From: Haemonchus contortus
Lineage: Eukaryota; Nematoda; Chromadorea; Rhabditida; Trichostrongylidae
Direction of reading: 5' to 3'
Length of the DNA: 64,000 nt
Assembly (NCBI GenBank): GCA_000469685.2
Contig: LS997564.1
Location: forward strand, 17,010,615 to 17,074,614
Under the pieces are notes generated by a model, which saw only the letters and a program-made list of their open reading frames with translations, was not told the origin of the DNA and searched no databases. Made by a program: the position numbers and the translations under genes. This document shows, one piece after another, positions 60,201-64,000 of this stretch (position 1 is its first letter; each line of letters starts with the position of its first letter).

Positions 60201-62958
60201 CAAGTCTGCGAATGGCGCGAGCTCCCTGGTAATCGCCACGCACTCGTCCTTCCTGTTGATTTTTTTTTATCTACACAGTCGATACCCCCGCGGGGGCGCC
60301 GAGGCAGGGGTGACGGGTGAAAATACCCAGACCGCTGAAAAATCAATACCAGAGGCGATGCGCGACCATCGACAGGGACCTGACCTCGCATGACCTTATT
60401 TAGTAGTTTACATCTTGGGGGGTCCCCTGGAGCAATCCCTGACCCGACCTCTGAGTCCCAGCACATATAAAAGCGCCGTGAGGAACTTCGGGCTCAGGGT
60501 GCAGACAAACAGCTCCAGCCGGTTACAGGTCAGCTCATCGCTTCTGTTTTACTTTCCTATAGAGTTCTCTTCTTGTAATTTGAAATGGTGGCCTACGAAT
60601 CACAAATATTGTTTCGACTTACAGGCTCCGACGAAGGCGATATTGCCGAAACGTTAGCCGATTGGATAAAGTGTTGTTTTAAAACCTCGAAGGCTGATCA
60701 AAACTACGACGAAGTTATTTCAATATGCCGAGGTTAATCGAAAGTCGGACATGGGATATTCACAAAGAAGAGTTGGGTCTCTAAGCATGTGACTCGACTC
60801 TTTTTTGTGAGTCGCTTATGTAGGACCCTTAATCTCGAGCAAACCCCTTTCTTACTGATCTGAAGGTGCAAAATAAACATAATGACTAACTCGTTATCCC
60901 GGTAACGATATCTGGAAATCAAAAAGCACTATGAAGCCACTGTAGTTAACCCCACTGGTCTTGAAACATTAGCTATAAAAACCCGGCCAGTGGTTGTCGA
61001 AGTGTTCAATTATGTGAAGGATATCTGGGAATACTCACTAATAAGACATTTCCAGAGTGAATTCAATCCGGTATGTGAGCAGAGCACAGGTCGAATGTAT
61101 TTCTCTCCCTGTTACGCCGGATGCAGAAGTAAGGCAGAATATGGCGGTGTAAGTTCCTTAACCCATTGAACTTATTTACATTCATGTATTGTTCGAAACA
61201 ATGAAGTAAAGCAGTACCAGAACACGAAAAAAAATGCAACAATGGAAGGTTTCCAAGAAAATCCGGGTGGCTGTTTCCTGTCTTCCCGTACGGGCATAGA
61301 TCTCTCGATTAACTCACCAACGACTCGCCATGGACTCACCCCAAGTTGCAGATCTTTATCCCTCTCGGATGAGCTTGGGAGGACTTTAGCTAGGCCCATC
61401 TGTTTGATAAATCTCTGCTTTACCTCCCACACCTCAGTGTTATGGCCATCACTACTGCAAAGATTATTCCCGGTTAGACCTGTCCGTCTTGATCTCCAAT
61501 CGTTTGGCCCAAAAAGCAGTTTGAATATTTTCAATGATAAAGAATCGAAGTTGCGGAGGAGATCGAAGTCTAGAACTTATCTTCAGAAAACTGAATGGAA
61601 AGATTGTCAATGCCTCGAAACGAACTTCACTCACGGTCACGAGAAAACCCAACATGACGATACTCTTCACGGAGGGTCAGTCCTCTTTCAAGACATAACT
61701 CAATAATCAAATCCACATAGAAACGTTCCTTTGAAAAATGATCATCTTCTGCTGAATTGCCCCTCGTTAGCTATTTGGGGATCGGCCAAAAACTTTTGAG
61801 ATTGGAATCAAGCCATTAGTTGGACAGGTATAACTTCAGTGGGCAGATTACAGGGAATGAGAGAGACAATTGTGGGAAACCCCATGACATTACTCCTGGA
61901 TTTGAGAATTGGGAGTGTCAACATTTAGTTCTACTCGTTTCAAAGAAAGATTTCTCAGGTACTGTGCGATCGACTGCGGGTTCAACGTCTACGTGCTTAT
62001 GTGCACGCTGTTCATTACCGTTGTTGCTAGTTTCGCTTCAGGAATCCCTACACAACAGGTATTGGCCTTATACCGACTAGGACAACATTGCTCATACATT
62101 TAAGGATGATGAAATCAACGCTGTGAAATGAGTAGATTAATTGAGAACCGTTCATTCACTATACCTTCTGCATTATTGGGACAAAATTGTTATCGAAATT
62201 AGTGGAATTCATTTACCCGATAGGATGGGGCGCTACTCCCGAAAGGGGTGGCTAGATGGTTAAAGATTTGATAAAATTTCGAAAAATCACTGTCACAATC
62301 GCCCTCCATTTCTTAGTGTTTGGATAGTTGGAGGGACGTAGGGGAGAAGAGACGAGCGTGTTTCTGCTTCGGAGTGAAGTCCAACATTGTCAGAGGGTCG
62401 TTCTGTTGAAATAATTTCTAGCGACATTACCATCTACCCCTCGACCCCACACTGTTCATGTCGCACACCCTAAAACCTGCTCTGAAATGGAACTGAAACT
62501 CGAAAATCCGGAGAGCCTCCTGATCCAGGCCTTCAGAATTGAACGTTTCCAATTGATTATTGCATATTAATAGTAAGGTCTTGCTGCTGACCATACTGAG
62601 AATATTTTCTCACTTGTTCAGATAATGCTCCGCGTTGTCCCGTTTGATCAACGAACTTTGGCATTGGGAATCAACTGGACCTTCCTCCGATTGCTCGGTA
62701 AGAACCCATTTAGATGAAGACTGGAACATTCTGAGCCATATCGGGCTCGTCACGTCCTTATATGAAGCAGGCTGCCCAGCTCAACAGGATAGAACTTACG
62801 TCTTTTCACTGTTTTTGGTTAAGGTTTCATTCCTGGAGGAATTCTGTTTGGGATGCTTATCGACATAGCCTGCATGGATTGGGAAATGAGTTGTGGCCAT
62901 CGACAAACATGCCGTGTATATGATCCTCTAAAACTCAGCTGGACAATTACAGCCCTTG
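45126..62958 (+). CDS. Organic anion transporting polypeptide (OATP/SLCO family), 3' end outside window
   Basis: Plasma-membrane carrier of large organic anions, OATP branch of the major facilitator superfamily. Eighteen exons join in continuous phase to 623 residues: 45126-45223, 46940-47018, 47078-47145, 47216-47298, 47402-47546, 47988-48163, 48793-48889, 49543-49699, 49937-49999, 50066-50208, 50280-50361, 59132-59253, 59315-59378, 61056-61148, 61587-61675, 61959-62058, 62622-62697, 62824-62958. Visible: the entry segment TPAWLQRFHTAKW, the family signature DPRWIGAWWIGFL (residues about 256-268), eleven hydrophobic segments, and a cysteine-rich Kazal-like loop (CNANCNC, YFSPCYAGC, CQC, GYC) between segments 9 and 10. 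Family members are usually 650-720 residues, so one or two exons with segment 12 lie past 64000. Every GT/AG boundary is my inference from sequence. C. elegans has a few such genes; substrate cannot be told. Introns 1, 11, 13 and 18 carry mobile elements. Confidence 0.94.
45379..46028 (+). mobile_element. piggyBac-type deletion derivative, 650 bp
   Basis: Flanked by TTAA on both sides (45375-45378 and 46029-46032), the piggyBac target site, with 14-bp inverted ends CCCATTGACGACCA. Near its right end the 22-bp palindrome TGCAGTCCACATGTGGACTGCA occurs twice. It keeps only a central transposase scrap. Lies in transporter intron 1. Confidence 0.9.
45568..45780 (+). pseudogene. piggyBac transposase scrap
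   Basis: IITRNRFGELLFVLR and, after a frameshift, SENAYDDRLSEISHFLKLFN match the beginning of the DDE_Tnp_1_7 transposase domain ((S/T)RNRF..LL..L...DN......D.L.KI..).  The rest of the domain and its aspartates are deleted. Confidence 0.8.
46940..47018 (+). CDS. OATP exon 2
   Basis: CTPAWLQRFHTAKW then the first half of membrane segment 1 (LLLMLGICAFIQ). Confidence 0.93.
47078..47145 (+). CDS. OATP exon 3
   Basis: SFVVNAIFPVALSTLERRFK: end of segment 1 and the family's ERRF element. Confidence 0.93.
47216..47298 (+). CDS. OATP exon 4
   Basis: THTGIISSWYDFAVLLVVFP: membrane segment 2, beginning at the conserved TG.I.S.YD. Confidence 0.92.
47402..47546 (+). CDS. OATP exon 5
   Basis: HKGRWIGWGGVIMALGSLVC, segment 3 and the PHWLISPY turn. 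The frame stays open past the donor to 47793, but only the donor at 47547 joins exon 6 in phase. Confidence 0.93.
47988..48163 (+). CDS. OATP exon 6
   Basis: Extracellular loop with CEAQ, segment 4 (YFLLFILGQTLHGVGSTPLF) and the loop IDENVTQKASPVYL. Confidence 0.94.
48793..48889 (+). CDS. OATP exon 7
   Basis: AHAVLTSFGPVIGVFVGGYL: membrane segment 5. Donor CA/GTGAGT. Confidence 0.93.
49543..49699 (+). CDS. OATP exon 8, family signature
   Basis: ARTDPRWIGAWWIGFL, the signature at the mouth of segment 6, then segment 6 (SISALLIAFPILGFAHELP) and a basic cytosolic stretch. Confidence 0.96.
49937..49999 (+). CDS. OATP exon 9
   Basis: Twenty-one codons of the central cytosolic loop (CEKDAKKLPVIVM). 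Least conserved exon; supported by phase, splice sites and the LP..... K lead into exon 10. Confidence 0.78.
50066..50208 (+). CDS. OATP exon 10
   Basis: KICRNPTFVVCIIIGIFESI, segment 7, then NGFAAFMPKILE. The donor GTGTGA at 50209 is needed for phase; the stronger-looking GTGAGC two bases later would break the frame. Confidence 0.92.
50280..50361 (+). CDS. OATP exon 11
   Basis: SSLAVVIFAAAAGVMVGGMV: segment 8 with its GxxxGG, then IRRFKLQ. Followed by the 8.8-kb intron. Confidence 0.92.
50842..52445 (-). pseudogene. Non-LTR retrotransposon reverse transcriptase relic
   Basis: Reverse transcriptase of a LINE-type element in several frames, read right to left. KATGPDKI with a stop before it (about 52365), IPDAWRSNTIISILKQKG and CSNCRGIGLL (52145-52300), then LYADDIALT (about 51700-51730), the catalytic box, and DSECYPTNRNHERQLHSFEM, LRWYGHVLPKT and GAPKKREENEL at the C-terminus (51608-50842). 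The endonuclease half is missing, a normal 5' truncation. Resembles RTE-like elements common in strongylids; exact clade not assigned. Inside transporter intron 11, antisense to the gene. Confidence 0.9.
53110..53635. mobile_element. Tc1/mariner-type MITE, 526 bp
   Basis: Perfect 30-bp inverted ends (53110-53139 and 53606-53635) starting CAGTAGCGCTCAAAAGTCTT, flanked by TA at 53108-53109 and 53636-53637. No coding capacity. In transporter intron 11. Confidence 0.95.
54183..54480 (-). pseudogene. RTE reverse transcriptase fragment
   Basis: Minus-strand reading LSQIYKTYTRKIPN and, later, RIAFVDYREAFDSDAVLSK matches the LLS..YK..T..I.NR......FVDYKKAFDS segment holding the first catalytic aspartate. 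Separate from the element at 50842-52445, and of a different RTE lineage by sequence. Highly decayed. Confidence 0.72.
54481..55548. other. Intron DNA with dispersed repeat words
   Basis: Words near 54650-54730 (GGATCTCTTGTTGTAAGCGA; GCGCGATCGTGGTGCTTGAT) recur near 55442 and 58266, which suggests one more decayed element around the LTR insertion. Confidence 0.45.
55554..55888 (+). repeat. 5' LTR
   Basis: 335 bp, TGCGTGACCC...CCGGGACA. TATAAATA at 55742-55749 sits between the arms of a 12-bp palindrome (CCCCGTATCGGC at 55726, GCCGATACGGGG at 55761). The poly(A) signal is mutated to AATGAA. Confidence 0.95.
55894..55906 (+). other. Primer binding site for tRNA-Gly
   Basis: TGGTGCATCGGCC is complementary to the last 13 bases, CCA included, of nematode tRNA-Gly(GCC); it lies 5 bases after the LTR. 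Identification uses the tRNA sequence from memory. Confidence 0.8.
55972..57068. repeat. Foldback inside the LTR element, with tRNA-like arms
   Basis: Left arm 55972-56417, right arm about 56597-57068, inverted and about 80-90% alike, with ACCAGGGA/TCCCTGGT at the outer ends and CA/TG microsatellites at the inner ends. Each arm holds a tRNA-like block (56169-56228; inverted at about 56815-56875): CCGTGGCGTAGTGG fits an A box, CTCTCCCTCTCCAGG resembles an anticodon arm, and GAGGGTTTGTTTCCC stands where a B box and T arm would be. Confidence 0.85.
57225..57776 (+). CDS. Gag-like coiled-coil protein, 183 codons, truncated
   Basis: Begins MSLILHKKPIGYSAKTLSTL; rich in K, E, D and N, with heptad-like stretches around residues 63-80 and 105-140 (EMIYVLEARLTESRNKLQKL). 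Composition and position between primer site and 3' LTR suggest the N-terminal part of a BEL/Pao-like Gag; that family link is inference, no zinc knuckle is present. The stop codon lies inside the 3' LTR (last codons GTC TCT GCG TGA), so the original frame was cut by the deletion that joined it to the LTR. Codon use is A-rich compared with the transporter exons. Confidence 0.65.
   Translation: MSLILHKKPIGYSAKTLSTLLEKYSSYAEEVNTAGDDRTQYEEYSTAVNLIAGGIKIIKSSRDSLQSLVDKLEKEFDEAKTRGNKKDLINDVEDIDSECKFTEKISRANEMIYVLEARLTESRNKLQKLAQKLGINLKRSEITQRNGAKEDETKNQSTEDPEIEGDLAWLSEDMSDKLDNVSA
57770..58103 (+). repeat. 3' LTR
   Basis: 334 bp, one base shorter than the 5' copy (deletion near the CCTCCTGTGACC stretch). 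TATAAATA at 57957-57964 and an intact AATAAA at 58001-58006. Confidence 0.95.
58109..59131. other. 3' part of transporter intron 11
   Basis: Carries the GCGATCGTGGCGCTTGAT word shared with 54700. No frame with a known motif. Confidence 0.45.
59132..59253 (+). CDS. OATP exon 12
   Basis: Segment 9 (MIIVCHVTALIFTTGLLI), then HCPQRSFVGINTAYDD, the start of the large extracellular loop. Confidence 0.93.
59315..59378 (+). CDS. OATP exon 13
   Basis: EDSCNANCNCL: first cysteines of the Kazal-like domain. Confidence 0.93.
59744..60715. repeat. 972-bp palindrome with 447-bp arms
   Basis: Left arm 59744-60190 and right arm 60269-60715 have equal length and are almost identical in inverted orientation; the spacer is 78 bp. 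Both arms contain CCGACGAAGGC-GATATT-GCCGAAACG, a stem followed by GAAAC that recalls the hammerhead-like region in terminal repeats of Penelope-like elements. The paired frames at 60043-59801 and 60415-60657 are mirror copies, not genes. Probably a pair of retroelement ends inserted head to head in intron 13 of the transporter. Confidence 0.9.
61056..61148 (+). CDS. OATP exon 14
   Basis: NPVCEQSTGRMYFSPCYAGC, the diagnostic PVC...YFSPC.AGC core. Donor GGT/GTAAGT chosen for phase 0. Confidence 0.95.
61587..61675 (+). CDS. OATP exon 15
   Basis: WKDCQCL, as in the family's Y.NC.C, then a histidine-rich insert (THGHEKTQHDDTLHG). Donor GG/GTCAGT is slightly weak but restores the GYC junction. 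Confidence 0.85.
61959..62058 (+). CDS. OATP exon 16
   Basis: (G)YCAIDCGFNV closes the loop; segment 10 follows (VLMCTLFITVVASFASGIPT). Confidence 0.94.
62622..62697 (+). CDS. OATP exon 17
   Basis: LRVVPFDQRTLALGINWTFL, matching the R.V....RSLALG.Q....R.LG segment. Confidence 0.95.
62824..62958 (+). CDS. OATP exon 18
   Basis: FIPGGILFGMLIDIACMDWE, segment 11, the C...C......C.VYD disulphide loop and WTITAL before a GTGAGT donor. No membrane segment 12 follows in the window. Confidence 0.94.
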
Positions 62959-63097
62959 GTGAGTTTTTCGTTATTCAATGGCCAAACACTGTTGGAAATG
63001 ACAACTATAGTGATTATGAAGATATTTCTACCATACGTCACTTTTATTCAACTGCAGTTGCTTCAATTAATGTGATCATGGAATTGTAGTAGCGCAC

Positions 63098-63486
63098 CGG
63101 GTAACGGAACTTCTCCCCGATTGCGGCATTCTCCCTTGCGGCATGCGGCAAATGTCACTGCAATTACCGCACTCACCCCGCCTCCCCTCGCCAATCGATA
63201 GGACGCAATATTTCTCGCTGATTGCCTTTCTTTTTTATCAGATTCGATCGTTTTTTTTTGTTTCTTTGACGTTTTTATGTTTAATAGACTTGATTGATTA
63301 GGATGACTCCTCCTATATTAGCGACGATCAAAACCGTACTGGAACTGAAGGGAGCGGCCAGCCAATTCAAATAATTAAAAGACTGTCTACCTCACAAACT
63401 GCGCGCTCCAATCTTCCATCGCAATCCTGCATTTCGCGGCGGGTGCGGGGTGCGCCACGCCGCTTTCGGGGAGAAGATTCCGGACC
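63098..63486 (+). mobile_element. MITE, copy B, about 390 bp
   Basis: Sister of 44396-44774 in the opposite orientation, starting CCGGGTAACGGAACTTCTCC and ending near GGGGAGAAGATTCCGGACC. It has a 10-bp expansion (ACTCACCCCGCCTCCCCTCG) that copy A lacks. Lies in transporter intron 18. Confidence 0.88.
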
Positions 63487-64000
63487 TGCACCTGAGCGTG
63501 CACCAAACAAGTAAATAAAGCAGAAAGGATGTTCCATGAATACTTAAGAGTGGCAGACAGTAGGATTAAAACCCTTAAGCACCAATCCCCACTGCCAACC
63601 AATCTTAATTGAAGTAAAAGGATAATTAAAAAAAGAAACGAACGGGACTGCTGTTGAGGGCGGCCACCTCGACCCCCTTCCTCCAGGATTGTCTCCATCG
63701 TACTCCATAACCTGAAGTGACCGTTTTCTAACGGATCTGTATAGGCTGTATCAATCGCAGTGGTGCATTCATGTTGGAAATTCGAAAAGCTGATCCACGC
63801 CGATAGTGAACAGCAGTTTTTCGTATTTTTTGCTTAATGTAGCCGCTCTTTACGCAATTGCACTCGACTGGAATCTCGTCCAGATGTCCATACCGTAGCG
63901 CTTTCGTAGTCATAACCTCGCACAATGCCCTATTTTCAATTTTCAAATTTCGCTGATTTTCACGTTTTCTTTGCCACCGATGTGCTATACTGCACTAACA
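63487..64000. other. Transporter intron 18, continuing off the window
   Basis: No exon for membrane segment 12 found in any frame; acceptor-like TGCAG sites at about 63057 and 63759 lead only to short, non-hydrophobic frames. Confidence 0.5.

Noticed and set aside
59992..60657. Frames of 80-133 codons on both strands
   Set aside because: Mirror-image frames created by the palindrome; no known domain.
63057..63088. Short terminal OATP exon ending at TAG
   Set aside because: In phase after exon 18 but gives ten non-hydrophobic residues and omits membrane segment 12, so a true last exon outside the window is more likely.

Overview
The window is nuclear DNA of a nematode, most likely a clade V strongylid such as a hookworm; the species is not proven. 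The reasons are many small exons with TTTCAG-type acceptors, introns from 59 bp to almost 9 kb, RTE-type non-LTR retrotransposons, a dispersed tRNA-headed SINE, and Tc1/mariner and piggyBac relics. Nothing prokaryotic is visible: no operons and no ribosome binding sites.

Region 1 (1-6010) is a head-to-tail array of one tRNA gene on the minus strand, tRNA-Gln with anticodon CTG. The repeat unit is exactly 168 bp: a 71-bp tRNA gene plus a 97-bp spacer. There are 34 intact copies with no difference between the tRNA genes that I can see, then two damaged copies at the right edge. The array may run off the left end of the window. Because 168 is divisible by 3, the array also carries a 1750-codon open frame, which is not a gene.

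Region 2 (about 6.0-44.4 kb) shows no gene I can recognise. It is a graveyard of mobile elements: about fifteen copies of one tRNA-derived SINE in both orientations, a complete but decayed mariner-like element (28678-29945), an RTE fragment (41519-42110), a foldback element (21255-21575), degenerate tandem repeats (16.5-18.0 kb) and a strong 27-bp-stem hairpin (35229-35306).

Region 3 (45.1 kb to the right end) is one large plus-strand gene for an organic anion transporting polypeptide (OATP/SLCO family). I could build 18 coding exons in continuous phase, giving 623 residues with eleven membrane segments, the DPRWIGAWWIGFL family signature and the Kazal-like cysteine loop. The last exon or exons, with membrane segment 12, lie beyond the window. 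Its introns hold a piggyBac deletion derivative (intron 1), an RT pseudogene, a 526-bp MITE, a second RT fragment and a short LTR retrotransposon (all in the 8.8-kb intron 11), a near-perfect 972-bp palindrome (intron 13) and a MITE (intron 18) whose sister copy lies just upstream of the gene.

A recurring theme is tRNA-derived DNA: the tRNA-Gln array, the SINE with Pol III A and B boxes, a tRNA-like block in both arms of a foldback inside the LTR element, and the tRNA-Gly primer site of that element. The array and the LTR/foldback composite are the most unusual objects here.
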